From Deltaproteobacteria bacterium (lineage in GTDB: Bacteria > Myxococcota_A > Polyangia > Fen-1088), in NCBI GenBank assembly GCA_016935975.1, contig JAFGPX010000008.1, positions 1 through 34,553 of the forward strand: a stretch of DNA of 34,553 bases, given 5' to 3'. Position numbers and translations under genes: made by a program. The notes below the pieces were generated by a model. The model was not told the origin of the DNA, did not search any database, and saw only the letters and a list, made by a program, of their open reading frames with translations. Below, piece by piece: positions 24,524 to 33,149 of the stretch (position 1 is its first letter; each line of letters opens with the position of its first letter).

Positions 24524-25291
24524 CTAGCGCAGCCCGCGCACGAAGGCGCCGACGGCGCTCACACCCTCGTCGTCGATCAGGCGCAGGGTGGCGGTGCCGA
24601 CGACCGCGATGTCGACCTTGCCGCGCAGAAACGCGACATCCGTCTTGTCCTGCACGCCGAAGCCCAAAGCCAACGGCAGCCTGGTCGCGGCTCGGCAGCG
24701 GGCAAGGTAGGCATCCAGCTCGGCGGAGAACGTGGTGTGCAGGCCCGTGACGCCCTTGCGAGCCACGCAGTACACGAAGCCCCGCGCGTGTCCGGCGATC
24801 TGGCGCAGGCGCTCGTCCGACGTGCTGGGCGAGAAGATGAAGATGGGATCGGTGTCCGCCGCCTGCATGGCATCGAGGTACTCGCCGGCTTCCTCGGGCG
24901 GCAGGTCGGGCACGATGGCGCCGTGCACTCCCGCCGCCCGCATGCGCGCGACGAAGCTGCCCACGCCCGCGCGGAAGAGCAGGTTGTAGTAGCTCATGAA
25001 AAGAAAGGGGATCGGGTGCTTCTTCGCGACCGTGGCCGCGAAGGCGAAGCAGCGCTCGACGGTCGAGCCGGCCGCGATCGCCTTCTGATTGGCGGCCAGG
25101 ATCACGGGCCCGTCGGCCATCGGCTCGGAGAACGGGATCTGCAGCTCCATGAGGTCTACGCCCGCCTCGACCATGGCATCCACGATTTCCAGGGACGCGG
25201 CGAAACTGGGGTAGCCGATTACGATGTGGGTCATGAGCAAGATGTCGTTCTTGCTTTTTGCCTGGCGAATCCGTGCTTCCAGGGCGCTCAT
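24524..25291 (-). CDS. trpA: Tryptophan synthase alpha subunit
   Basis: 255 residues, near the family's usual length. It cleaves indole-3-glycerol phosphate to indole and glyceraldehyde-3-phosphate and passes indole to TrpB. The catalytic Glu lies in LMELQIPFSEP and the catalytic Asp in MADGP. The phosphate-binding GFVYCVARKGVTG and LGFGVQDKTDV loops are present. Instead of the common FSDPLADGP the motif reads FSEPMADGP, a conservative change. ATG 25291 overlaps the trpB stop (ATGA), which fixes the start over a frame 16 codons longer and implies coupled, stoichiometric translation. Confidence 0.96.
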   Translation of the reverse strand: MSALEARIRQAKSKNDILLMTHIVIGYPSFAASLEIVDAMVEAGVDLMELQIPFSEPMADGPVILAANQKAIAAGSTVERCFAFAATVAKKHPIPFLFMSYYNLLFRAGVGSFVARMRAAGVHGAIVPDLPPEEAGEYLDAMQAADTDPIFIFSPSTSDERLRQIAGHARGFVYCVARKGVTGLHTTFSAELDAYLARCRAATRLPLALGFGVQDKTDVAFLRGKVDIAVVGTATLRLIDDEGVSAVGAFVRGLR

Positions 25292-26538
25292 GGCTTGCTC
25301 GCGTAGCTGGCGGCCTTGCGGCGGATGAAATCCCGCCACAGGGGGTCGCCGAAGGCGTCGGCCACGGTGAAGATGTCCTTGTCGCCGCGGCCCGATTGAT
25401 TGATGACGATGACGTCGTCGGGCGAAAGCTGCGGCGCCTCCTTGAAGGCTTGCGCGAAGGCGTGCGCCGATTCGAGCGCGGGGATCAAGCCCTCGCGTTG
25501 CACGGTCCGCGCCAGCGCCGCGACCACCTCGTCATCGGTGGCGGACTCGAAGCGCACGCGGCCCTGGTCGCGCAAGTGCGCGAGAATGGGCGAGACGCCG
25601 ATGTAGTCGAGCCCGGCGGCCACCGAGTGGGTTTCGTGCATCTGCCCGTCGGCATCTTGCAGGAAATAGGTGCGGTAGCCCTGGGCCACGCCCAGGCTTG
25701 CGTCGGCCGAAGCCAGGCGCGCAGCATGCTTGTGCGTGTGCAAGCCGCGCCCGCCTGCCTCGACCCCGACCAGCTCGACCGTTTGGTCGGCGAGGAACGC
25801 GGAAAACACGCCGAGCGCGTTCGAGCCGCCGCCCACGCAGGCGTAGACCCGCTTGGGCAGTCTCCCCGTGCGCTCGAGGACTTGCCGGCGGACCTCCTTG
25901 CCGACGATGGATTGGAAGTAGGCGACCATGGCCGGGAAGGGGTGTGGGCCGCAGGCCGTGCCGAGCACGTAGTGGGTGCTGTCCATGTTTGCCGCCCAGT
26001 CGCGGAAAGCCTCGTTGATGGCGTCCTTCAATATGCGCGAGCCGTCCTTGACCGACACCACGCGCGCCCCCAGCCGCTCCATCCAGAACACATTGGGGCT
26101 CTGTCGCTCGACGTCCACCTCGCCCATGTAGACGGTGCACTCGAAACCGAACTTGGCCGCCATGGTCGCGGTGGCCACACCGTGCTGGCCGGCGCCGGTC
26201 TCGGCGATCACGCGTTTCTTGCCCATGCGTCTGACGAGGAGGCCCTGGCCGAGCACGTTGTTGGCCTTGTGCGCGCCGGTATGGTTCAGATCCTCGCGTT
26301 TGACGAAGATCCGCGCCCCGCCGCAGTCGCGGGTCAGATTCTCGCAGAAGGTCAGCGGCGTCGGCCGGCAAGAGTACTCGGCCAAGAGGGCTTCGTACTC
26401 GCGCCAGAAGCCGGGATCGGCCTGCGCCGCCGCGAAGGCGGCTTCCAGGCTGCGGAAGGTGGCGACCAGGATCTCGGGCAGGTAGGCCCCGCCGAACTTG
26501 CCGAAGTACCCGCGGTCGGGCGAGAGCGGGTCGGCCAT
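25288..26538 (-). CDS. trpB: Tryptophan synthase beta subunit
   Basis: 416 residues. This PLP enzyme condenses indole with serine to give tryptophan. The opening GYFGKFGGAYLPEILV is typical. The PLP Lys lies in HTGAHKANN, the catalytic Glu in AETGAGQHG, and the phosphate loop is GGGSNALG. Further conserved blocks are RPTPL, GLDYIGVSP and ALESAHA. It is the classical TrpB1 type that pairs with TrpA. ATG 26538 shares its A with the stop of the preceding secreted-protein gene (TGATG). No other trp genes are in the window, so the rest of the pathway lies elsewhere or beyond the ends. Confidence 0.97.
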   Translation of the reverse strand: MADPLSPDRGYFGKFGGAYLPEILVATFRSLEAAFAAAQADPGFWREYEALLAEYSCRPTPLTFCENLTRDCGGARIFVKREDLNHTGAHKANNVLGQGLLVRRMGKKRVIAETGAGQHGVATATMAAKFGFECTVYMGEVDVERQSPNVFWMERLGARVVSVKDGSRILKDAINEAFRDWAANMDSTHYVLGTACGPHPFPAMVAYFQSIVGKEVRRQVLERTGRLPKRVYACVGGGSNALGVFSAFLADQTVELVGVEAGGRGLHTHKHAARLASADASLGVAQGYRTYFLQDADGQMHETHSVAAGLDYIGVSPILAHLRDQGRVRFESATDDEVVAALARTVQREGLIPALESAHAFAQAFKEAPQLSPDDVIVINQSGRGDKDIFTVADAFGDPLWRDFIRRKAASYASKP

Positions 26539-27341
26539 CACATCAAGTCGTCGCAGGGCGTGCCCAGACGCTGCCCGGCGTACACGCCGAGATCTGTGTA
26601 GATCATCATCGCGTTGTCCTCGATGGGCAGGCCAACCAGCTCGGTTTCCTTCTTGCCGGCGAACCAAACCGGGCGCTTCTTGTCGAGCACGAGGCGCAGC
26701 TCGCCCTTCTTCGTGGTGAAGATGTCGCCCTGCGAGTCGCTGACCACGTTGGTCATCCGGAGCGGCTTGAGATTGCCGCGCGGCCCGGAGAAGAGCCGGA
26801 AGGCCTTGCTGTTGTCCGGCTCGCGCGGACGATCGACGTAGTAGTACGTGCCCTTGTTGTCGCGAGCCAGCGCGTAGGCGCGATGCTTCCACAGCGGCCC
26901 ATGGAAGGTCGCGCTGGCCAACATCTTGGCCTGCTCTTCCGCCGGAAGCGGCTGCAACTCCGTGGCGCGCTCGCCGCACTGGGCCTCGTACTTGCCCTGG
27001 CGCAGGCCCACGCCGCCTTTCCACGGGGCGTCCACGCGCGGCTCCCAGAAGGTACGACGCCAGGCCGTCTTGCCTTCGCGGCTGGTCGTGATCACGCGCA
27101 GCGCGTGGAAGCGTTTGCCGTCGCCGTAGTACAGGTGCTTGTGCGGCTCGCCCCAGGGATCCACGACGATGTAGTGCTGCTTGCCATCGCCCAAGATCTG
27201 CAGCTTGTCCTTGACCTCGGAGATGTCGACGGCCGGCTCCTCCGCGATAGGTGGCGCAGCCGGCACGGCCTTCTTTTTGGCCAGGGCCGGGAGCGCGAGG
27301 AGCACGGAGAACGAAACCAGGAGCAGGGATTGGCGAGTCAT
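26538..27341 (-). CDS. Secreted protein of unknown function ahead of trpBA
   Basis: 267 residues from ATG 27341, which opens a signal peptide (SLLLVSFSVLLALPALA, then KKKAVP). I recognise no catalytic motif. Visible blocks include YIVVDPWGEPHKHLYYGDG, TSREGKTAWRRTFWEPR, GTYYYVDRPREPDNSKAF and MMIYTDLGVYAGQRLGTPC. They suggest a beta-rich fold with repeated aromatic Y/W strands, possibly binding a surface ligand. One Cys lies in KYEAQCGER and one near the C-terminus. Its stop overlaps the trpB start, so it is translated from the same mRNA, although a secreted protein has no evident link to tryptophan synthesis. It is divergent from the kinase gene, with only 44 bases between starts. Confidence 0.75.
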   Translation of the reverse strand: MTRQSLLLVSFSVLLALPALAKKKAVPAAPPIAEEPAVDISEVKDKLQILGDGKQHYIVVDPWGEPHKHLYYGDGKRFHALRVITTSREGKTAWRRTFWEPRVDAPWKGGVGLRQGKYEAQCGERATELQPLPAEEQAKMLASATFHGPLWKHRAYALARDNKGTYYYVDRPREPDNSKAFRLFSGPRGNLKPLRMTNVVSDSQGDIFTTKKGELRLVLDKKRPVWFAGKKETELVGLPIEDNAMMIYTDLGVYAGQRLGTPCDDLM

Positions 27342-27385
27342 GGGTGGAGTATGATAGCCCCAAGCCATCCCAACGCCAAAGCGCC
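27342..27385. promoter_or_regulatory. Short divergent control region between the secreted protein-trpBA set and the kinase
   Basis: Only 44 bases separate the two start codons, so promoters of both must overlap here or lie within the opposite gene. The AT-richer stretch gagtatgatagcccc sits in the middle and could serve as a -10 region. No defined operator is seen. Confidence 0.3.
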
Positions 27386-29080
27386 ATGAACTCGCCCATC
27401 GCCGTCGGCGCCGTCGTCGCCGACACCTACCGCATCATCTCGCAGCTCGGAACGGGGGGCATGGGCTCCGTGTTCGCGGCCGAGCACCTGCGTCTGCCGG
27501 GCAAGCGCGTGGCCATCAAGGTCCTTCACACCACGATGGCCGGGGGCGAGATCCTCTTGCGCTTTCGCCGCGAGGCCGAGATCGCCTCGCGCATCGGCCA
27601 CCCCAATATCGTCGAAGTCCTCGACTTCAACACCTTGCCGACCGGCGAGCCCTTTCTGGTCATGGAGCTACTCGCCGGCGAAAGCCTGGCTGCACGCCTG
27701 CGTCGCGGGCGCCTGGCCGAACGGACCGCGCTCGACATTGCCCGGCAGATCGGTTCGGCGCTCGACGCCGCCCATCGCATGCAGGTCGTGCACCGGGATC
27801 TCAAGCCCGACAACATCTTCTTGTGCCCGCGCGACGTGGACGGCGAGCTGCGCGACCACGTCAAAGTGCTCGACTTCGGTATCTCCAAAATCCGCAACTC
27901 CGCGACCGTGCTCACGCAGGACGCGGCCATCCTGGGCACGCCGTTCTACATGTCGCCCGAACAGGCGAGCGGCAAGAACCAGCAGATCGACGGTCGTACG
28001 GACATCTTCGCCCTGGGCGCCATCGTCTTCGAGATGCTGACGGGCGCGACCGCTTTCCCCGGCGACAACGTGCCGGCGGTCATCTTCCAGGTCGTGTTCC
28101 AACCGCATCCCTCCATCGCGACGCTGGTGCCGACCGTGAATGCGAGGATCGTGGCCGCGGTCGACCGCGCCCTGGCCAAGGAGCCGGCCGCGCGCTTCGT
28201 CACCATGGCCGAGTTCGTCGAGGCGCTGACCGGCCGGCCCCTGATGAACACGGCGCAAGTGGCCGCAGGCGCGGGTGTGGCTGCGACCGCCGCCGCTTCG
28301 CCGGTCGTGGCAGGCGCTTTGGCGCCGACCATGATGACGCCATCGTCCGAGGCTGCGCTCGCCGCGACCGGGGCGGCGCCCTCTGCGCAAGCGGGCGAGG
28401 CCGCGAGCGCCGGGGCCCCTAGTGCGCAGGCGGGTTTGGCCAGAACCGGGGCGGCGCCCGGGCCAGGCACCGCTTCGTCCGTGACCGTCGCGCCAGTCCC
28501 GCTCGCGGCGACGCGCGGGCCGGCGAGCGCGAAGCGCGGCAAGGCGGCCCGGCTGTTCGTCGCCGGCGCCGCTGTCGTCGTCGTGGCGGGTGTGGTCGCC
28601 GTCCTGTCGCGCGGCCGGACTTCCGAGCCGCCGGCCGTGGCACGGCCCCCGGGACCGACGGCGAAGTCCCCTCCCGCGAAGCCTCGGGTCGTGGCCGTGG
28701 ACGCCAGCCCTGCCATCGCCGTTGCGGCGCCCAAAATCCCGCTCGCAAGCCAGCCGGATGCCGGCAAAGGGGACAGCAAGGCTTCTCGAAGACCCTCGCG
28801 CGGCAGAACGGCAGCGAAGGCTGAGCCCCTGTCGCCGACTCTTCTCGCCGACCTGGCTGCGGCCGAAAAGGCGCTGGCCGCCAGGGATGCGGCCGAGGCT
28901 ATCCGCCGTGCGCGCCACAGCCTCTACGAGAAGAAGACCTCCCGTGCCGCGGCGATTCTGACCCGCGCCTTCTGTCTGCAGCACGACCTGGGCGCCGCCA
29001 AGGCCGAGCTCGCCCACGTCGCCAAGGCCGACCGCGCCCGTGTGCTGCGCGCCTGCCGCGCCGCCGGGCTGGAGCTTTAG
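27386..29080 (+). CDS. Pkn-type serine/threonine protein kinase with one membrane segment
   Basis: 564 residues from ATG 27386; a frame open further upstream has no kinase sequence. The kinase domain spans about 13-280: P-loop GTGGMGSVFAAEH, Lys45 in VAIKVL, catalytic HRDLKPDN with Asp138, DFG with Asp163, GTPFYMSPEQ activation segment and RTDIFALGAIVFEML. All catalytic residues are present, so activity is expected. An Ala/Ser/Thr-rich juxtamembrane region with S/AAQAG repeats follows, then one membrane helix (about 393-412, LFVAGAAVVVVAGVVAVL), a Pro/Ala linker and a helical outer domain (about 480-564, with AEKALAARDAAEAIRRARHS and two Cys). It has no PASTA repeats, so its input is probably not peptidoglycan fragments. 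Confidence 0.92.
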   Translation: MNSPIAVGAVVADTYRIISQLGTGGMGSVFAAEHLRLPGKRVAIKVLHTTMAGGEILLRFRREAEIASRIGHPNIVEVLDFNTLPTGEPFLVMELLAGESLAARLRRGRLAERTALDIARQIGSALDAAHRMQVVHRDLKPDNIFLCPRDVDGELRDHVKVLDFGISKIRNSATVLTQDAAILGTPFYMSPEQASGKNQQIDGRTDIFALGAIVFEMLTGATAFPGDNVPAVIFQVVFQPHPSIATLVPTVNARIVAAVDRALAKEPAARFVTMAEFVEALTGRPLMNTAQVAAGAGVAATAAASPVVAGALAPTMMTPSSEAALAATGAAPSAQAGEAASAGAPSAQAGLARTGAAPGPGTASSVTVAPVPLAATRGPASAKRGKAARLFVAGAAVVVVAGVVAVLSRGRTSEPPAVARPPGPTAKSPPAKPRVVAVDASPAIAVAAPKIPLASQPDAGKGDSKASRRPSRGRTAAKAEPLSPTLLADLAAAEKALAARDAAEAIRRARHSLYEKKTSRAAAILTRAFCLQHDLGAAKAELAHVAKADRARVLRACRAAGLEL

Positions 29081-29240
29081 CAGTCCGTGGTGAAAGTCGG
29101 ACCGAGCCGTTCGGAGTGGATTCGGCCCGGATGCAAGGAGCAGCGAAGCGCCGTAGAGGTATTCAAGCGAGCGGCGACGCGGCAGACGGGCCGGAATCCG
29201 CCCGAACGGCGACGCGGAGACTTTCACCACGGGCTGCTAG
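29078..29240. repeat. Long imperfect inverted repeat after the kinase gene
   Basis: The left arm begins at the kinase stop (tagcagtccgtggtgaaagt) and the right arm, read in reverse complement from 29240, begins tagcagcccgtggtgaaagt. The arms match over about 45 bases with scattered mismatches, including gccgttcgg. The enclosed part also has related agcgaag and gcggcgacg stretches. The whole is about 160 bases. It may be a small non-autonomous mobile repeat (MITE-like) or a large bidirectional terminator. A minus-strand frame crosses it, but I do not call a gene. Confidence 0.7.
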
Positions 29241-29269
29241 CCCGCATCGGTCACGCGGGGAAAACAAGG

Positions 29270-29377
29270 AGGACCAGAGAAGCTGAGGCGGATAGGAGGG
29301 GCGGAATCGTCAGGATTCTCGGGCTCCGTTCCTCGGTTTCTCCCCGTGGGGGCTTTTGGGGCTGAACTCCTCTGGGG
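29270..29377. repeat. Intergenic hairpin element, copy 2 (after the SCP2-like gene)
   Basis: A purine-rich half (ggaggaccagagaagctgag) and a pyrimidine-rich half (ctccgttcctcggtttctcc) can pair imperfectly, with an inner gaatc-gtcag-gattc hairpin. The 15-mer at 29324-29338 is identical to that after trpA. In both places the element precedes ggggctagc, which holds the stop codon of the minus-strand gene. Confidence 0.5.
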
Positions 29378-30019
29378 CTAGCCGCCCATCCGGCTCGCCA
29401 CCAGCATCAGCACCTGCAAGGCGAGGGTGCGGTCGCCGTCGACGCGCAGGCGGCCGGCGAGCAGGGCCTGCAGAGGGGTCAGGGTGTGCGCGGCGAGCTT
29501 TTCGCAGGTGCCGCTGTCGATGCTGACCGTGGTGCGCGGCCGGCCGGCGCGCATGCCCAAAGGCCCGAAGGCCGCATCCACGGCCCAGCGCCGTCGGCGG
29601 CGGCCTTCCAGCTCGAACTTGACGCGGCCGTCGAGCTTGTCCAGAAGCTCCAGGTCGTCGGAGCTGGCGAAGAGCAGATCCGCGAGGTCGGCGTGAGCGG
29701 GCAAGAACTCTATGAGATCCTCGCTGGGAAAGGGCACGGCCAGGAAGTCGGCGGCGGACATGCGCACCCAGATGTCGGGATCCGGCAGGCGAGATCCGAG
29801 AGTGCGGAACATGGGTTCGACGCGGAGCTCTCCGTCGGCGACTCGCAGCTGCCACTCGCCGCCGCCGGGGCCCGAAAGCGAGAGGCGCAGCGTGGGCGAA
29901 TCTCCCTCCCAGGTGAGGTTGGCGTGCGCCCAGACCTGCGGCAGCCACGATTCGAGGACCGCGCTTGCGTCCGAGCCGGCCGGCGGGCGGCTCGCCGGGG
30001 AGAGCCTCGGTCTGCTCAC
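29378..30019 (-). CDS. SCP2 sterol-carrier-domain-like protein
   Basis: 213 residues from GTG 30019, which overlaps the RNase R stop (GTGA); no ATG is in a suitable place. The N-terminal part (about 20-100) is beta-rich (LTWEGDSPTLRLSLSG, GEWQLRVADGELRVEP). The middle has WVRMSAADFLAVPFPSEDLIEF. The C-terminal QALLAGRLRVDGDRTLALQVLMLVASRM matches the closing helix of SCP2 domains, where a lipid-binding tunnel opens. It may bind a hydrophobic ligand in the cytoplasm, since no signal peptide is present. Translational coupling to rnr does not reveal a shared role. The domain call rests mainly on the last 30 residues. Confidence 0.6.
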   Translation of the reverse strand: MSRPRLSPASRPPAGSDASAVLESWLPQVWAHANLTWEGDSPTLRLSLSGPGGGEWQLRVADGELRVEPMFRTLGSRLPDPDIWVRMSAADFLAVPFPSEDLIEFLPAHADLADLLFASSDDLELLDKLDGRVKFELEGRRRRRWAVDAAFGPLGMRAGRPRTTVSIDSGTCEKLAAHTLTPLQALLAGRLRVDGDRTLALQVLMLVASRMGG

Positions 30020-32115
30020 GTCCGTCGCTTGGCGCGCCGCCGGTTTTTCGCGCGCGAGGTGCGGCGCCGCGCCTGGCGGCTGGGTTTTTCTGGTCGGCGT
30101 TTCTTGGCCGGCGTGCGTTCGCCGGCCGCCCTGGCGTCGTGCAGGCGCAGTTCGATGCGTCGGCGGGCCACGCTGACTTGCAGGATCTCGACCTCGACGC
30201 GATCGCCGAGCGAGAAGTTCTTGCCGCTGCGGCGGCCGACCAGGCGGCAGGCGACCTCGTCGAAGTCGTAGAAGTCGTCGGGCGCGAGGTAGTCGGTGCG
30301 CACCAGTCCCTCGACGAAAGGCTCGTCGAGCGCGACGAAGATGCCGAACGAGGTCACCCCCGAGACCGAGCCCGCCAGCACGTCGCCCACGCGGTCGCGC
30401 ATGAAATAGGCGCGATACAGGTCCACCACCTCGCGCTCCACTTCCATGGCCTTGCGCTCGCAGAACGAGGCGTCCGCGGCCGCGCGCCGCAGGATCTCCG
30501 TGGCGGGCTCGCGCGTATCGCTTGCGGGCGAGAACCCGCCCGCGGGCTTGCCCTGGCCGGCCAGGCGCTGCTTGAGCAGGCGATGCACGATGATGTCCGG
30601 GTAGCGGCGGATGGGCGAGGTGAAGTGCAGATAGGCCGGCGAGGCCAGGCCGAAGTGGCCGACGTTGACCACGTCGTAGGTGGCCTGCTTGAGCGCGCGC
30701 AGAAGCAGCATGGAGAGGGGCTTCTCCGCGGGGTGGCCGGCCAGGCGCTTGAGGACCGCGGCCAGGCCGAGCGGCGTCGTGGCCTCGGCGGGATCGAAGC
30801 GAATGCCGTAGCGCTCGGCGAGCTGGGCGAAGGATGCGACTTTCTCCGGGTCGGGCACCTCGTGGATGCGCCAAGCGGTGTCCTCGCCCGCTTCCTGGAA
30901 GCTGCGGCCGACGGCTTCGTTGGCCGCGAGCATGAACTCCTCGATCATGGCATACGCCGCGCGCTCGCCGGGATCGCGCCGGGCGCGACGAACGGCGCGC
31001 ACCAGGCGCGGATCGTCGCGGTCCAGCTCGACCACGGCCTGCGGCAGGTCGAGATCCAGGGCGCCGCGCGCTTGGCGCTGCCGGCGGAGTCTCTTGGCCA
31101 GGGCGTCCATGGTGCGCAGGCTGGCCAGGAACGGCTCGTAGAGGCGGCGCTTGCCGCGCGTGTCGCCGACGAGTCCCGCGGCGACCCCCGGATAGTCGAG
31201 GCGGGCGCGCGAGCGAATCACGGCCGCGCAGAAGTCCGTGTCCGTGATGGCGAACCTGCGGTCGAAGTCGATACGCACCACCATGGCCAGGCGATCTTCG
31301 CCGGGCACGAGCGAACAGAGGTGGCCGGACAGCGCCTCGGGCAGCATCGGGATCGCGCGATTCGGCAGGTACACGCTGACCCCGCGCACGCGCGCCTCGG
31401 CGTCGAGCGCGCTGCCCTCGCGCACGTAGTGAGAGACGTCCGCCACCGCGACCCACAGGCGTTGTCCGCCATGGGGCAGCGATTCCAGTGCGACGGCGTC
31501 GTCGAAGTCGCGCGCGCTTTCGGGATCGATGGTCACGAAGGCCACGTGGCGTAGATCCGCGCGGTCGCGCTCATCTGTCGGCTGGACACGGGCCGGCATG
31601 GCCAAGGCGGCCTGGGTCACCTCCGCCGGAAACTCGTCGGAGATCTCGGCGCAGGCCAGGGTCTTTTCCACCTCGGTGCGCGGATCGTTGGGATCGCCCA
31701 GGACCTTGAGCAACATGACTTCGATGGGGTCGCCCGGGTTCTCGGGGTAGGCCGTGATCTCGGCGAGAACGGACTGCCCCGCCCGCGCGCTGACCCCACC
31801 GCGCACCCGCACGGGCGCCTGGATGCGCGGATCGTCCGGCTCGAAACGCAGCCCGGCGCCGTGGCCGCCGAGCTGCCCCGTGAGCTTGCCGCGACCGCGC
31901 TCGCGGATGCGTAGCACGCGGCCTTCGAGCCCGCGCGCGCCGACCCACCACTCGACCTCCACCCGGTCGCTGTCCATGGCCATGCCGCGGTGGCGCGCGC
32001 CGACGTGGATGTCCTCGGAGTGGTCGTCGGGCACGACGAAAGCGAAGCCGTCGGGATGGACTTTGATGCGTCCGGTGTTGACTCGCGCCCCTGGCCGCCC
32101 GTCGTTTTCGCTCAT
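30016..32115 (-). CDS. rnr: Ribonuclease R (RNase II family 3'-5' exoribonuclease)
   Basis: 699 residues from ATG 32115. It degrades structured RNA processively from the 3' end and takes part in RNA quality control. An N-terminal cold-shock-like OB region begins at GRIKVHPDGFAFVVPDD. The RNB catalytic domain has the Asp cluster in DPESARDFDDAVAL. YLHFTSPIRRYPDIIVHRLL is the RNase II/R signature. A C-terminal S1 domain reads GSVSGVTSFGIFVALDEPFVEG, followed by a Lys/Arg-rich tail of about 40 residues, as in RNase R and unlike RNase II. It is somewhat shorter than E. coli RNase R at the N-terminus, lacking most of the helix-turn-helix extension. The gene lies 95 bases after mdh on the same strand. 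Confidence 0.95.
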   Translation of the reverse strand: MSENDGRPGARVNTGRIKVHPDGFAFVVPDDHSEDIHVGARHRGMAMDSDRVEVEWWVGARGLEGRVLRIRERGRGKLTGQLGGHGAGLRFEPDDPRIQAPVRVRGGVSARAGQSVLAEITAYPENPGDPIEVMLLKVLGDPNDPRTEVEKTLACAEISDEFPAEVTQAALAMPARVQPTDERDRADLRHVAFVTIDPESARDFDDAVALESLPHGGQRLWVAVADVSHYVREGSALDAEARVRGVSVYLPNRAIPMLPEALSGHLCSLVPGEDRLAMVVRIDFDRRFAITDTDFCAAVIRSRARLDYPGVAAGLVGDTRGKRRLYEPFLASLRTMDALAKRLRRQRQARGALDLDLPQAVVELDRDDPRLVRAVRRARRDPGERAAYAMIEEFMLAANEAVGRSFQEAGEDTAWRIHEVPDPEKVASFAQLAERYGIRFDPAEATTPLGLAAVLKRLAGHPAEKPLSMLLLRALKQATYDVVNVGHFGLASPAYLHFTSPIRRYPDIIVHRLLKQRLAGQGKPAGGFSPASDTREPATEILRRAAADASFCERKAMEVEREVVDLYRAYFMRDRVGDVLAGSVSGVTSFGIFVALDEPFVEGLVRTDYLAPDDFYDFDEVACRLVGRRSGKNFSLGDRVEVEILQVSVARRRIELRLHDARAAGERTPAKKRRPEKPSRQARRRTSRAKNRRRAKRRT

Positions 32116-32210
32116 GATGGCCTGGCAGCATACACGGTCGGCGAGCTGCGCGCAGGTCGATGGGGCCTTGGTGTGGTCTGGCGCGCGGCCCTTTGCACCA
32201 AGACAGGCTT

Positions 32211-33149
32211 CTAGAGGCGCTTCGAGGCCTCGATCAACTCGCGCACGGCGTTGGCCGACTTGTCCAGCATCTGTTTTTCCGACGGGTCGAGCGCTATCTC
32301 GACGACCTTCTCGACGCCGCTCCCTCCAAGGATCGCCGGCACGCCGATGTACAGGTCTTGATAGCCGTATTCGCCACGCAGGTAGGCCGCACAAGGGAGC
32401 AGGCGCTTCTCGTCGTGCAGGTACGCTCTGGCCATCTGAATCGCGGACGCCGCCGGAGCGTAGTAGGCGCTGGTGCCCATCAGCTTGACAATCTCGGCGC
32501 CGCCATTGCGCGTTCGTTCGATGATCGCGGCGAGCTTGTCGGGGGCGAGCAGTTGACGAACCGGAATGCCGTTGATGGTGCAGTAGCTCGGCACCGGCAC
32601 CATGGTGTCGCCGTGTCCGCCCAGCACCATGGCGCGCACGTCTTTCACCGCCACGCCAACCGCCCGCGCCAGGAACAGCTGCAGGCGCGCCGAATCCAGG
32701 ATGCCAGCCATGCCGACCACACGCTGGGTCGGGAAGCCGGTAACCTCCTTCAAGGCGTACACCATTGCGTCGAGCGGATTCGACACCACGATCACGAAGG
32801 CATCCGGACAGCGCGTGCGCAGATTCTCGGCCACGCTGCGGATGATCTTCAGATTCACGCTGAGCAAGTCGTCGCGCGACATGCCGGGCTTGCGTGGCAG
32901 CCCGGCGGTCACGATGACGACATCCGCGCCGGCCAGATCGTCCCACGCGGCGGTAGCGCGAACCTTCGCGTCGTAGCCGAGCACGGCGCCGTTCTGTTCC
33001 AGATCCAGGGCCTTGCCTTGCGCGAGCCCGAGCTTCTCGGGAATGTCGAAAAGCCACACGTCGCCCAGCTCCTGTCGGGCCGCCAGTGCCGCCAGCTCGC
33101 CGCCGATGTTGCCAGCCCCAACTAGTGCCATCTTCTTCCGCTGTGACAT
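32211..33149 (-). CDS. mdh: Malate dehydrogenase, LDH-like type
   Basis: 312 residues. It interconverts malate and oxaloacetate with NAD in the TCA cycle. The NAD-binding GAGNIGGELA loop begins at about residue 11. The substrate loop GLPRKPGMSRDDLL carries the Arg pair typical of malate rather than lactate dehydrogenases. SNPLDAMVYA and the catalytic His in GGHGDTMVP are present. The start ATG 33149 has a strong gaaagga Shine-Dalgarno (minus strand, 33154-33160). It is probably the first gene of a set with rnr and the SCP2-like gene. Confidence 0.96.
   Translation of the reverse strand: MSQRKKMALVGAGNIGGELAALAARQELGDVWLFDIPEKLGLAQGKALDLEQNGAVLGYDAKVRATAAWDDLAGADVVIVTAGLPRKPGMSRDDLLSVNLKIIRSVAENLRTRCPDAFVIVVSNPLDAMVYALKEVTGFPTQRVVGMAGILDSARLQLFLARAVGVAVKDVRAMVLGGHGDTMVPVPSYCTINGIPVRQLLAPDKLAAIIERTRNGGAEIVKLMGTSAYYAPAASAIQMARAYLHDEKRLLPCAAYLRGEYGYQDLYIGVPAILGGSGVEKVVEIALDPSEKQMLDKSANAVRELIEASKRL

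Noticed and set aside
22540-24750. Plus-strand frame of 736 codons opposite the C25 peptidase
   Set aside because: Low-information Arg/Gly/Val composition; the minus strand has the lipoprotein signal and catalytic motifs.
29087-29365. Small plus-strand gene after the kinase
   Set aside because: It lies within the inverted repeat and hairpin element and has no RBS or domain.
29965-31554. Plus-strand frame opposite RNase R
   Set aside because: Shadow of a well-conserved gene; no domain.
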